A DNA stretch of 20,091 bases from a virus. The notes below the pieces were generated by a model that did not search any database, was not told the origin of the DNA, and was given only the letters and a program-made list of their open reading frames with translations. This document shows, one piece after another, positions 1 through 6,157 of the stretch; within the stretch, counting starts at the first letter, position 1, and every line of letters starts with the position of its first letter. The position numbers were made by a program, and so were the translations under genes. The DNA lies in IMG/VR virus record IMGVR_UViG_3300043409_000745, positions 1 to 20,091 of that record; one strand, 5' to 3'.

Positions 1-396
1 GTTAGCCGTAGCGAGCAACCTAAGTAGCGGGTGTTCGTCGGTCATTTCCTCAAAATCGGCGCCAAGTTCCGCGGCCTTGCGCATGACTAGCGGCGACGGA
101 TTGCGCGCGCCATCACCCCGCAACCACGTCATGGATTTACGCGACGCGCGGCGCGTGGACCAGTTGCGCCGCGTTACGCCCGACGACCGCACATACAACC
201 GTAGCGGCGTCGATGCCACCGCGTTGGCGTTGATCGTGGCGGCCGCGTAAACCCATGAGTTATACATTTGCACGGCGCTGGCGCGGTCGAATGGTTGAAC
301 GTGCGCCGTGTTGTTGGACAATTCAAACGAACGCGACGATGCTGCAATCCATGCGCGGGGATTAACGGCCTTTGATAGGGTGTCCCAAATCGTCAT
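1..396 (-). CDS. Phage portal protein, N-terminal part (cut by window edge)
   Basis: An open frame of 132 codons starts at the ATG at 396 and runs off the left edge without a stop. It begins MTIWDTLSKAVNPRAW. Around residues 43-70 it reads MYNSWVYAAATINANAVAS followed by TPLRLYVR. This is the typical start of HK97-type portal proteins: the helix in which the protein samples 'W-V-Y-A-A' and 'I-A', followed by 'P-L-R-L-Y'. The portal is the dodecameric ring at one head vertex through which DNA is packaged and the tail attached. The start lies two bases after the terminase stop, which is the usual terminase-portal order. The identification is by recognisable motif and by position; the C-terminal part cannot be seen. 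Confidence 0.85.
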   Translation of the reverse strand, partial: MTIWDTLSKAVNPRAWIAASSRSFELSNNTAHVQPFDRASAVQMYNSWVYAAATINANAVASTPLRLYVRSSGVTRRNWSTRRASRKSMTWLRGDGARNPSPLVMRKAAELGADFEEMTDEHPLLRLLATAN

Positions 397-398
397 AT

Positions 399-1601
399 TT
401 AAATTACCTTGAATACGAACGGACGGTGCCGCCGTTTCGCGGCGACGGCTAGTGCGATAGCGCACACGCCGTCGTCGTGTCCGATTGTGCCCTCATAGAT
501 TACCCGCCCTGAACTGTATCGGAATCCAAACGCGTCTAGTTCGGCGCGCAACCACCCGTCGGGGTAGCGGATTTCGCGAGATTGAATCGCCGACGCCAGC
601 CCTTCCATTAGTTGTTGCTTACTGGCGCTAGTGAATTTGTAGCCCTCCGCGCCACGGCATACGCGCGCAATATCTTCCACAATTGGGTCGCCGACGCCCG
701 TAGAATCAATGAACGACGACACGCCGCCGATGATCTTGGCGACGCGTTCACGGGTCGCGGCCCAATCGGATTGCCACCGTTCCAACACGCACACGGCGTT
801 GTCCGCGTCTAGGCCAACAACTACGGTATGGTCGTGTGATTTGGCTAAATCCACGCCAAACGCAACCGCGCGGCCCGTGGACAATGGCGCCAGGCACGCG
901 CGAATAGCATCGACGCCAAACGGGTTAGACCCGTCTTCGGTAGGTTCCGCCAAATACAATTCACGAAACACGGCGTCGGGCAATATCGCGCGCGCCTCTG
1001 CGATTTCGTCGGCGTGTAGGATTCCACCCGCAACGGCGTCGTGTGCGGTTAGTCGGTGGTACGCCATGTTTGCCGCGCCAGCCTCCGCCATGCGCGCCAG
1101 GCGAAACGCCCAATTGCGTCGGCCCTTAACGTTGCCAATAATGCGCAGCGGTCCACGCGTCGCGGTCAACGTCGAACGTACCGCGTTAAATGACTCTTCA
1201 GGGCACCGCGTCGCCTCGTCAATCACGGCGGCGGCCACGTCGTCGCCGAACAACGAATCGGGGTTGTCCGCGGATTTAAACCAAATACGCGCCCCGTTCA
1301 CTAACACAATGCATAGTTCGGAATCGTTGGGTTTCCAAGTCCGTTGGGGGCTATCCGATTGCGTCAACATGGCGCGTAGCCGCATGTATCCAACGGTTTT
1401 TGTAACGTGGAACGTGGGCGCAATCCACCAATAGTTGCCCCCGCCAGGCGAATTCCACGCGGCGGCAAATAGCCATAGCAAACAACCCGCGGTTTTCCCC
1501 GATTTGGTGCTGGCCTCAATCACGCATATACGCGCGGGGTCGCATATTGCCGCATATTGCCGCGGGTACATTTGGGGTAGGCGCGGTGGATCAACGCGCA
1601 A
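399..1601 (-). CDS. terL: Terminase large subunit (packaging ATPase/nuclease)
   Basis: The 400-residue product has the full terminase layout. The ATPase domain has a Walker A motif ASTKSGKT at residues 30-37, a Walker B AAAVIDEAT at 123-131 (D128, E129), and a coupling segment ending RIIGN near 153-157. The RNase H-like nuclease domain has acidic residues at D251 (FGVDLA), D299 (FIDSTGVGD) and D376/D377 (GHDDGVCAIALA). It cuts concatemeric DNA and drives it into the prohead through the portal. The start shown is a TTG directly abutting the TAG of the preceding gene, with no clear ribosome site; the ATG at residue 11 (MYPRQ) is an alternative. At 400 residues it is on the short side for the family, but no motif is missing. 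Confidence 0.95.
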   Translation of the reverse strand: MRVDPPRLPQMYPRQYAAICDPARICVIEASTKSGKTAGCLLWLFAAAWNSPGGGNYWWIAPTFHVTKTVGYMRLRAMLTQSDSPQRTWKPNDSELCIVLVNGARIWFKSADNPDSLFGDDVAAAVIDEATRCPEESFNAVRSTLTATRGPLRIIGNVKGRRNWAFRLARMAEAGAANMAYHRLTAHDAVAGGILHADEIAEARAILPDAVFRELYLAEPTEDGSNPFGVDAIRACLAPLSTGRAVAFGVDLAKSHDHTVVVGLDADNAVCVLERWQSDWAATRERVAKIIGGVSSFIDSTGVGDPIVEDIARVCRGAEGYKFTSASKQQLMEGLASAIQSREIRYPDGWLRAELDAFGFRYSSGRVIYEGTIGHDDGVCAIALAVAAKRRHRPFVFKVI

Positions 1602-1973
1602 CTAGTAGCCCGCGCCGCCTGGCCGCAGTGTGATGGGCGCCAGTTCGATGCGTTCGGTAGCGGCGCCGCCGTCTAGGCGTTCGCATTTGTCGGCCGACAC
1701 TAGCGCGTCGTGGTTGTAGCGTTGCATCGACATCAGGCATTCTATGGCGCGCAAACGATCGCGGTCGGACGCGGCCGTGTCAATCATGTCCAACACGACG
1801 CGCGGTAGCGTTGCGGCTACGGTGCGCGGAATCTTCCACCCTTCGCGCAGCGCGCGCGAAATCAACCGTAAGCCCGCGCGGTCTGCGCGTGGTTCGACAA
1901 TGTCTAGGGCCGTAACAACGCGCCCGCGTTTAGCGCGGGCGCGTTTGGTCGGCGCTGGTTTGCGTTTGGTCAT
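1602..1973 (-). CDS. Probable terminase small subunit
   Basis: The 123-residue protein starts with a very basic tail (TKRKPAPTKRARAKRGR). A helical middle follows (residues about 30-95, with LRLISRALREGWKIP and RDRLRAIECLMSMQRYN) and then an acidic/Pro-Gly end. It sits directly upstream of terL with abutting codons, and its ATG overlaps the stop of the previous gene (ATGA). Small terminase subunits recognise the packaging site and form a ring that loads TerL. The assignment rests on position, size and helical nature. No classic helix-turn-helix is obvious, so it could instead be another small packaging-associated protein. Confidence 0.6.
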   Translation of the reverse strand: MTKRKPAPTKRARAKRGRVVTALDIVEPRADRAGLRLISRALREGWKIPRTVAATLPRVVLDMIDTAASDRDRLRAIECLMSMQRYNHDALVSADKCERLDGGAATERIELAPITLRPGGAGY

Positions 1974-2182
1974 CGTGTCGCGGCCGATGGCGCGGGCAAC
2001 GCTGGCGCCACGATGGCTACACGGGGCGCACGGTTAGCGCGGTGGGCCGCGGCGTTACGCACCCACGCTATGGCGCGGAATTCCGCGGGCGTGCGTGGTT
2101 CGATCCTAGCGACAATGGACGCTAGGCCGTCGCGGATAGGCGCGGTTAGGTACGGGGATTTGGTGGCGTGGGTGGTGGTCAT
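1970..2182 (-). CDS. Small hypothetical protein
   Basis: The 70-residue product is not recognised. It has a Thr/Pro-rich start and a central helix-like segment (AEFRAIAWVRNAAAHR). The Ala/Pro-rich tail contains IVAPALPAP. The start ATG overlaps the stop of the gene before it and its own stop overlaps the start of the small terminase gene, both as ATGA, so it is very probably translated as part of the same chain. No membrane segment or cysteine motif is seen. Confidence 0.55.
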   Translation of the reverse strand: MTTTHATKSPYLTAPIRDGLASIVARIEPRTPAEFRAIAWVRNAAAHRANRAPRVAIVAPALPAPSAATR

Positions 2183-2523
2183 TTGGTAATTGTTTCCGTT
2201 GCAGCGACAATTGCGGCCGCGGCCCTTTTGGCGGCGTCGATTGCGTGCCGTTCCTGGCGAATTAATTTGCGCACCGCGGCTATCGATAGTTCGTACGCCT
2301 GGCCGCTAGTTAGTTCGCCAGTGCGAAACCGCGCCCACGCCGCGGATTGCACCGCCGTCGTGTCGGACGCGTGGCCCACAAACGCAACCCGCCGTAAATA
2401 GTCTACGCGCGAATCGGCAACGGATTCGGACAACTGGCCCGCGGCGGCGGCAACGTAAACCGCCGCGGCGTCGGCCACAAATGTGGCCAGCGCTAACGGG
2501 TGCGTGGTGGGCGCGGACATCAT
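2179..2523 (-). CDS. Alanine-rich helical protein of unknown function
   Basis: The 114-residue protein is rich in alanine and predicted by eye to be almost all helical (segments around 12-28, 38-60 and 75-110). It starts MMSAP at the third copy, in transcription order, of a repeated coupling element in which the stop of the preceding gene and two start codons are fused. Its C-terminal half (ELSIAAVRKLIRQERHAI) is less repetitive than that of the two genes before it. It is the last of four such genes ahead of the terminase block. Function not recognised. Confidence 0.6.
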   Translation of the reverse strand: MMSAPTTHPLALATFVADAAAVYVAAAAGQLSESVADSRVDYLRRVAFVGHASDTTAVQSAAWARFRTGELTSGQAYELSIAAVRKLIRQERHAIDAAKRAAAAIVAATETITK

Positions 2524-2537
2524 GCACCCCCTTTCGC
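2518..2537 (-). repeat. Translational coupling repeat, copy 3
   Basis: Identical 20 bases to the copies at 2721 and 3005. It couples the poly-alanine gene to the 114-residue gene. Confidence 0.85.
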
Positions 2538-2726
2538 GGCGGCGCGTTTGGCGACGCTGCGCGCCGCGGCGTCCGCGACCGCGGCGTAGAAAACGCGTTG
2601 CGCGCTGGCGTGGGCCGCGCGGGTCGCGTCGGTTGGTTTACGACGACAGGCGGCGGCGGCCGCGGCCGCAACGGCGGCCGCCGCGTAGTAGTTAGCCCTG
2701 GCGGCGGCGGTGGTTGTCGGCATCAT
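2520..2726 (-). CDS. Short poly-alanine-rich protein
   Basis: The 68-residue product begins MMPTTTAAARANYYAA and continues into an almost pure alanine run. It then has CRRKPTDATRAAHASAQRV and ends AKRAAAKGGA. The AxYYA motif recurs in the gene at 3007-3369. The last codons (KGGA) double as the ribosome binding site of the next gene. Such biased composition could come from GC-rich out-of-frame DNA. However, the precise start/stop coupling on both sides and the shared MMPT start with the neighbouring gene support a real gene. Function unknown. Confidence 0.5.
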   Translation of the reverse strand: MMPTTTAAARANYYAAAAVAAAAAAACRRKPTDATRAAHASAQRVFYAAVADAAARSVAKRAAAKGGA

Positions 2727-2740
2727 GCACCCCCTTTCGC
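2721..2740 (-). repeat. Translational coupling repeat, copy 2
   Basis: Identical to the element at 3005-3024. The match extends five bases further on the downstream-gene side (shared MMPT codons). Confidence 0.85.
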
Positions 2741-3010
2741 GGTCGCCGCGGCCGCGTCTGCGGCGGCGGCGTGAAACATCGCCGAATCCCTTGCAATAAT
2801 CAGGGTACGGGTTAACCCTGCGCTATTGCCGTCGATCATGGCAAGCGCCGAAATCATTCCCCTGATTTCGTGAAATTCCTTTGTTATGCCAAGAATGGTT
2901 AGGTCTGTACCTGGTTGCGTTTCCAACAACGCGGTAGTTTCCGCCACGATTTGACTGCGAAGTAGGCGTTGTTTGCTTTTGAGCGTGTTGCTAGGGTCCG
3001 TCGGCATCAT
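2723..3010 (-). CDS. Small helical protein with KGGA tail
   Basis: The 95-residue protein begins MMPTDPSNTLKSKQRLLRS and has a normal-looking amphipathic body (residues about 10-75, including LTILGITKEFHEIRGMISAL). It then turns alanine-rich and ends ATAKGGA. The body has balanced amino-acid use, unlike its neighbours, so this is the most convincing protein of the four-gene series. It may be a coiled or oligomeric protein. Start and stop are coupled to both neighbours through the repeated element at 3005 and 2721. Function not recognised. Confidence 0.65.
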   Translation of the reverse strand: MMPTDPSNTLKSKQRLLRSQIVAETTALLETQPGTDLTILGITKEFHEIRGMISALAMIDGNSAGLTRTLIIARDSAMFHAAAADAAAATAKGGA

Positions 3011-3024
3011 GCACCCCCTTTCGC
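3005..3024 (-). repeat. Translational coupling repeat, copy 1 (SD + stop/start)
   Basis: Read on the minus strand, this is GCGAAAGGGGGTGCATGATG. It contains an AAAGGGGG ribosome site, the TGA stop of the upstream gene and two overlapping ATG codons of the next. The identical 20 bases occur at 2721-2740 and 2518-2537. Because it is translated, each upstream protein ends in KGGA. Confidence 0.85.
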
Positions 3025-3369
3025 AAGTTTGGCGGCGGCGGCAACGGCCACGGCGTCGGCGGCAATGGCGGTTTCTTGCGCGGCGGCGGCGGTACGGTCG
3101 GCGCCCGCGGCGGCCCTGGCGTAGTACGCGGCCTTTGATTTTGCCACGGCGGCGGAGCGGGCGCGCGTTGCGGTCATGTTTCCCGCGTCCATAGCGGCGC
3201 TAACGGCGGCAATAGCGGCCGCGTAATTTTTGGCGTAGTAGGCGGCCTTTCGATTCATAGCAACGGCGCGAAAATGGGCCGTTACGGACACGTCTGCAAG
3301 CGCACGCGCGACGTAACGGGCTTCCCTGGCAATGCAATAATTCATACGGGTGGTTGCGGTATGTTCCAT
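3007..3369 (-). CDS. Alanine-rich protein with AYYA repeats, first gene after promoter P3
   Basis: The 120-residue protein has two imperfect internal repeats, RKAAYYAKNYAAAIAA (about residues 40-55) and KSKAAYYARAAAGA (about 78-91). It continues alanine-rich to the C-terminal KLAKGGA. It is predicted to be wholly helical, with Tyr and Lys spaced along one face, which would suit a coiled coil or filament, but this is only inference. It is the first gene downstream of the promoter and leader hairpin at 3370-3479, so it is probably made in quantity. Function unknown. Confidence 0.6.
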   Translation of the reverse strand: MEHTATTRMNYCIAREARYVARALADVSVTAHFRAVAMNRKAAYYAKNYAAAIAAVSAAMDAGNMTATRARSAAVAKSKAAYYARAAAGADRTAAAAQETAIAADAVAVAAAAKLAKGGA

Positions 3370-3383
3370 GTTGTCTCATTTCT

Positions 3384-3398
3384 GCGGCATCGTGCCGC
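3384..3398 (-). promoter_or_regulatory. Leader hairpin, copy 1
   Basis: A perfect 6-base-pair stem, GCGGCA-CGA-TGCCGC, lies 14 bases before the start codon at 3369 in the 5' leader of P3. From 3367 to 3398 the sequence is identical to 6045-6076. A possible role is control of translation start or mRNA stability. Confidence 0.65.
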
Positions 3399-3414
3399 GG
3401 GTTGGTTTGCCTGA

Positions 3415-3479
3415 CTCGTCTAATTTAGCATGCAAATAAACAAAGTCAAGCGATTTCGTCGCAAATATTGCAATTTGTG
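3415..3479 (-). promoter_or_regulatory. Promoter P3 with upstream inverted repeat
   Basis: On the minus strand there is a -35 TTGACT (3444-3449), a 16-base spacer and a -10 TAAATT (3422-3427). Eleven bases upstream of the -35 lies an imperfect inverted repeat (3461-3479, arms CAAAT/ATTTG). A second promoter at 6100-6157 has the same parts at the same spacing. Transcription would start near 3415 and run into the alanine-rich genes, terminase and portal. Confidence 0.75.
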
Positions 3480-3494
3480 TTAAATAGTTTGCGG

Positions 3495-3674
3495 CTAAAT
3501 CGCTAACGCAAACCGCGGCGACGCGTTGGCGTCGTACACGGCGCCAATTTCGCACCACTCGCCCGCGACCAATTGCAGCGCCACCGCGCCAACGCCTGGC
3601 GACCACGGCGCCACGCCGTCCCATACAACGACGTTGGACACCACCCCGTCGGCGACCACGGCGTAGGTGTTCAT
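3495..3674 (-). CDS. Small tail-fibre-associated protein
   Basis: The 59-residue product reads MNTYAVVADGVVSNVVVWDG then VAPWSPGVGAVALQLV and ends in AI. This resembles the short N-terminal domain common in phage tail fibre accessory or assembly proteins (pattern 'Y-A-V-V-x-x-G-V-V-x-N-V-V-V-W-D-G'). Its ATG overlaps the stop of the glycine-rich fibre gene (ATGA), which is the expected place for such a partner. An inverted repeat (GTTTGCG/CGCAAAC, 3487-3513) spans its stop codon and could slow or end transcription before promoter P3. Role inferred from similarity to the family and position. Confidence 0.75.
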   Translation of the reverse strand: MNTYAVVADGVVSNVVVWDGVAPWSPGVGAVALQLVAGEWCEIGAVYDANASPRFALAI

Positions 3675-4513
3675 TGTTCAATCACCAAAATAAAGCCCGC
3701 GCCGCCTACGCCGCCAGTGCCAGCCGCGGCGGACCACGCGCCACCGCCGCCGCCACCGCCTGAACCACGGACGCCAGCGCCACCCGTGCCCGCCGTCGCG
3801 GATATTCGACCGCCGCCACCACCGCCGCCAGTGCCGACACCCAACCAGTATTCGGCGGTTGTCGCGCCCGCGGCTCCGTTGCCGCCGCCAGTGCCGCCAG
3901 CGCCGCCGCCGCCAGTGCTGGCGGTCATAGGCGACAACGCGCCGCCCGCGGCCCCTGCGGACGCCGTGGCGCCCGTCAATTGACCACCGCCACCGCCGCC
4001 GCCTGGCGCAGTGAACCAACCGACGCTACCCGCGGTTCCGACGCCAGTACCCGACGCGCCACCCGCGCCGTATCGCACGCCTAGCACCAACGGCGAAGTA
4101 CCAGCCGAAATCAACCCCGACGGCCCGCCGCCACTACCGCCACTTGCGCCCGTAACGGACAACGTGCCAAATGAGGACGTACCGCCAGTGCCGCCGCCAG
4201 TACCAGGGGTTCCGCCAGCGCCACCCGTTCCCGCGGCGCCGATTGTAATTGTGACCGACGATGGAATATCAGCGCCGTTGAAAATCGCAACCATGCCCGC
4301 GCCGCCAGCGCCGCCAGCGCCGCCAGTAGACGAAAGGCTAGCGGTGTTTTGGCGGTAGCCACCGCCGCCGCCACCGCCGCCACTAACAATAAACACCCAA
4401 ACCGCCGTCGTTGCGGCGTTTTTAGTGAACGTGCCCGACGAATCAAACGCCGTCACAATGCACGCATTGACGACACCCGTAGCGCCAACGGATAACGACG
4501 CGCCTAGCGGCAA
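3671..4513 (-). CDS. Glycine-rich tail fibre / adhesin-like protein
   Basis: The 280-residue protein has a short N-terminal part. A classic lead-in follows (FDSSGTFTKNAATTAVWVFI then VSGGGGGGGG) and a long glycine-rich body with GG-A-GG and poly-Gly runs up to the C-terminus FILVIEQ. Such domains fold as polyglycine-II bundles in phage adhesins and bind host receptors. The only start in frame is a TTG at 4513 with no good ribosome site. The frame stays open upstream with plausible residues (HIDPYT), so the true start could be a rare codon or a frameshift from the preceding lipoprotein gene. The antisense proline-rich frames are shadows. Confidence 0.8.
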   Translation of the reverse strand: MPLGASLSVGATGVVNACIVTAFDSSGTFTKNAATTAVWVFIVSGGGGGGGGYRQNTASLSSTGGAGGAGGAGMVAIFNGADIPSSVTITIGAAGTGGAGGTPGTGGGTGGTSSFGTLSVTGASGGSGGGPSGLISAGTSPLVLGVRYGAGGASGTGVGTAGSVGWFTAPGGGGGGGQLTGATASAGAAGGALSPMTASTGGGGAGGTGGGNGAAGATTAEYWLGVGTGGGGGGGRISATAGTGGAGVRGSGGGGGGGAWSAAAGTGGVGGAGFILVIEQ

Positions 4514-4548
4514 CGTGTACGGGTCAATGTGCGGGAACGTGCGCGGGT

Positions 4549-4875
4549 TCAGCGCCGCGGTCCTAGTTGGGGCATAGTGGCGCCGACGGCGCCGCCTAGC
4601 GGTTCGTCAGTTTCAACAAACGACGGGGGCACTAGGTACCACCCTTCGGGGTAACTGATTTGCTTGCCCCCCATTTGCCATTCGTTGTCGTCGCGGTTCC
4701 ACAAATAAACGTAGCCCCGAACATCAGGGGCCACGCGCATTACCGCCGTTTCGGGGATTAGCACCGTTCGCGTGCAACCAGGCGCGCACGCGAGCGCCGC
4801 CGCGGCGCAATAAATTAGGATCGGGCGCGGTCGCGTCGCTGGCGGAACGTTTGCCGATTTGTTTGCCGTAAACAT
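4549..4875 (-). CDS. Putative phage lipoprotein (lysis region, possible outer spanin)
   Basis: The 108-residue protein has a basic N-terminus, a hydrophobic stretch ILIYCAAAALACAPGC at about 19-34 and a possible lipobox cysteine at 34. It continues as a conserved-looking domain VRGYVYLWNRDDNEWQMGGK then ISYPEGWYLVPPSFVE. The last part is a pattern I recall from small lipoproteins in phage lysis regions. Its first 50 codons overlap the 67-residue gene in another frame, reminiscent of nested Rz/Rz1 spanin genes. An outer-membrane spanin role is an inference; it is longer and less proline-rich than classic Rz1. Confidence 0.65.
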   Translation of the reverse strand: MFTANKSANVPPATRPRPILIYCAAAALACAPGCTRTVLIPETAVMRVAPDVRGYVYLWNRDDNEWQMGGKQISYPEGWYLVPPSFVETDEPLGGAVGATMPQLGPRR

Positions 4876-4927
4876 GCAGAATCGATTCTATCACCGCGCG
4901 CATAGCGGCGATTATAAACGGGATCAT
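4724..4927 (-). CDS. Small overlapping lysis-region protein
   Basis: The 67-residue product begins MIPFIIAAMRAVIESILHVY (an amphipathic or membrane-associated helix), then has a polar, Arg-rich tail (LLRRGGARVRAWLHANG). Its ATG overlaps the holin-like gene's TGA (ATGA), which argues that it is translated. Its last 150 bases overlap the lipoprotein gene in a different frame. A small protein of this kind after the holin is common in related phages. Function unknown. Confidence 0.55.
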   Translation of the reverse strand: MIPFIIAAMRAVIESILHVYGKQIGKRSASDATAPDPNLLRRGGARVRAWLHANGANPRNGGNARGP

Positions 4928-5124
4928 TTCGCGCCCGCGGATTCCGACGATACACCGTTGTCGCGGGCCGCGATCAACCCAAACCCCGCGACAATTGCCG
5001 CAATCACGACGCCCCATTCGGGCACGGTTGCGGGGTCCGCGTCAAACAACGCCGCGCACGCCGTGGCGCCAGCCGCGACAATTGCCGCAATACCCGCGCA
5101 AGTGGTTCGCCAGGATGATTTCAT
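4924..5124 (-). CDS. Putative holin / small membrane protein
   Basis: The 66-residue protein begins MKSSWRTTCAGIAAIVAAG. It has two hydrophobic segments, about 8-27 and 37-54 (WGVVIAAIVAGFGLIAAR), joined by a short acidic loop (DADPATVPE). The C-terminal DNGVSSESAGAK ending is seen in many small phage membrane proteins next to lysis genes. It is probably a class II-type holin or a related pore protein. Its start overlaps the end of the coiled-coil membrane protein at 5124. No endolysin is visible in the window, so the holin role is inferred from topology and context. Confidence 0.65.
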   Translation of the reverse strand: MKSSWRTTCAGIAAIVAAGATACAALFDADPATVPEWGVVIAAIVAGFGLIAARDNGVSSESAGAK

Positions 5125-5408
5125 TAGTCGGCCTTTCGGTGTTCGGTTTCTAATCTTTCGAGTCGTGAACGTAGGTTAGTCAATTCGCGCAACGCGCCAG
5201 CGTCGGCCGTCGCGTTTGCCACTTGCGCCGATGCCAAATCACGGACAATCGAGGATAATTCGTTTACGCCACCCGTGGTCATAGTTAACTGCAAATCGCG
5301 GCGGCCCACTTCCGAACCAACCCACCAAATGCCGCCGACGATGGAAATAAATTGGGCAATTGATACCGCGCGGTCAATTGAAACAAACGAATGCGGCTGG
5401 CCTTTCAC
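5124..5408 (-). CDS. Membrane-anchored coiled-coil protein (possible inner spanin or holin partner)
   Basis: I place the start at a GTG (5408) whose last two bases form the stop of the nuclease gene (GTGA), giving 94 residues. A single hydrophobic segment (SIAQFISIVGGIWWVGSEVG, about 15-34) is followed by a long helix with heptad-like leucines, ending LRELTNLRSRLERLETEHRK. The topology, one N-terminal membrane segment plus a coiled coil, matches inner-membrane spanins and also small holin-like phage proteins. The nearby lipoprotein would make a natural pair. An open extension upstream to 5486 overlaps the nuclease gene and is probably not used. Confidence 0.6.
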   Translation of the reverse strand: MKGQPHSFVSIDRAVSIAQFISIVGGIWWVGSEVGRRDLQLTMTTGGVNELSSIVRDLASAQVANATADAGALRELTNLRSRLERLETEHRKAD

Positions 5409-5749
5409 AATAACGGCTCCGCGCGCGCGCGTTTGATTTCGTCCACGAACTGAATTACGTTTTTTAGTCGAACCATTAGTACCCATTCGGTGTCGCCGTC
5501 CTCACGAATCATCGCGCACGGTATGGCGCCTGGCGTCGCGTCGCGTTCGGCCTGGCGTATGAATTGCAACGCGGCGATAGACGCACGGCGTTTAATTTCC
5601 ATGTGGACGTTGGCCGACGTGGCCAAATCAGCGTCGCCGTAGGCGCCAGTTCGTTGGGCCGAACGCATGGCCGCTACGCCAGTCGCCAGCGTAAACGCGT
5701 GCGCCGCCTCGCGTTCGCCCGCTGCGCCCTTGTTTCGCGAATTCACCAT
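5405..5749 (-). CDS. PD-(D/E)XK nuclease, Holliday junction resolvase-like
   Basis: The 114-residue protein reads NSRNKGAAGEREAAHAF at the N-terminus (E12, E14). It then has QRTGAYGDADL (D39, D41) and VHMEIKRR (E51, K53). The spacing D-x9-E-x-K is the PD-(D/E)XK signature found in archaeal-type resolvases and small phage nucleases. The enzyme would cut branched DNA during recombination or before packaging. It starts about 40 bases after a terminator. A weak promoter-like pair (TAGACA, 16 bases, GATAGT) at about 5757-5784 could drive it. Confidence 0.75.
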   Translation of the reverse strand: MVNSRNKGAAGEREAAHAFTLATGVAAMRSAQRTGAYGDADLATSANVHMEIKRRASIAALQFIRQAERDATPGAIPCAMIREDGDTEWVLMVRLKNVIQFVDEIKRARAEPLL

Positions 5750-5790
5750 ATGCGCAAACTATCGGCAAACTAGGGCGTTTGTCTACCACC

Positions 5791-5824
5791 AAAAAACAAC
5801 GCGCACCCCGTAAGGGGCGCGCGT
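5791..5824 (-). terminator. Rho-independent terminator
   Basis: On the minus strand an 11-base-pair stem (ACGCGCGCCCC / GGGGTGCGCGT, one G-U pair) has a TTAC loop. The stem is followed by TGTTTTTT (5791-5798). It lies after the stop of the 58-residue gene at 5871 and ends that transcript, or at least attenuates it. Confidence 0.85.
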
Positions 5825-5870
5825 CGCGGAAAGGGGAAGAACCGCACACTATCGGCGCGGCGCGCCATTG

Positions 5871-6047
5871 TTAGGCGTTCGGGTTTTGCAAGTGTGCCGT
5901 ACCCTGGCGCGTAAACCAAACTTCGGCAACCGTGTCGGCGTCAAGCGCCACCACAAACGAAACACCCGCGACCATTGAACCAGCATGGTTAAACATTTCA
6001 GCGGCAATCAGGCGGGCGGCGGCAACGGTCGTAATTTCTGCGGTCAT
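5871..6047 (-). CDS. Short protein in its own promoter-terminator unit
   Basis: The 58-residue product reads MTAEITTVAAARLIAAEMFN at the start, followed by VAGVSFVVALDADTVAEVWF. The fold looks like helix then beta strands. It is flanked by a strong promoter and leader hairpin (6048-6157) and a strong terminator (5791-5824), so it forms a single-gene transcript. A phage spending a whole transcription unit on one tiny protein suggests early host takeover or a regulator, but this is inference. Not recognised. Confidence 0.75.
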   Translation of the reverse strand: MTAEITTVAAARLIAAEMFNHAGSMVAGVSFVVALDADTVAEVWFTRQGTAHLQNPNA

Positions 6048-6061
6048 GTTGTCTCATTTCT

Positions 6062-6076
6062 GCGGCATCGTGCCGC
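6062..6076 (-). promoter_or_regulatory. Leader hairpin, copy 2
   Basis: The same GCGGCA-CGA-TGCCGC hairpin as at 3384, again exactly 14 bases before the start codon (6047). The whole 32-base leader end is identical to the copy at 3367-3398. Confidence 0.65.
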
Positions 6077-6092
6077 TGGTTGATTTGCTTGA

Positions 6093-6157
6093 CATGCTTA
6101 GTTTAGCATGCCATTTTGTTAAATCAACCCATTTGGGCGCAAATCTTGCAATTTGTG
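6093..6157 (-). promoter_or_regulatory. Promoter P6 with upstream inverted repeat
   Basis: On the minus strand there is a -35 TTGATT (6122-6127), a 16-base spacer and a -10 TAAACT (6100-6105). A dyad (ATGCT/AGCAT, 6094-6109) overlaps the -10 and may be an operator. The upstream element at 6139-6157 matches 3461-3479 in 18 of 19 bases and sits the same 11 bases from the -35 as in P3. Confidence 0.75.

Noticed and set aside
709-1434. Long plus-strand open frame opposite the terminase gene
   Set aside because: Antisense shadow of terL in GC-rich DNA; the terminase frame has all catalytic motifs.
3384-3398. Leader hairpins as binding sites of the phage CsrA-like protein
   Set aside because: CsrA needs GGA, usually in a loop. 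Copies 1 and 2 have none, and copy 3 has it only in the stem, so there is no support beyond proximity.
3376-3681. 101-residue arginine-rich frame over the small tail-fibre gene
   Set aside because: The alternative 59-residue frame has a recognisable phage domain and ATGA coupling; this one runs through promoter P3.
3573-4358. Proline-rich plus-strand frames opposite the glycine-rich gene
   Set aside because: Complement of glycine codons (GGC/GGT) gives proline; the glycine-rich frame has a known family pattern.
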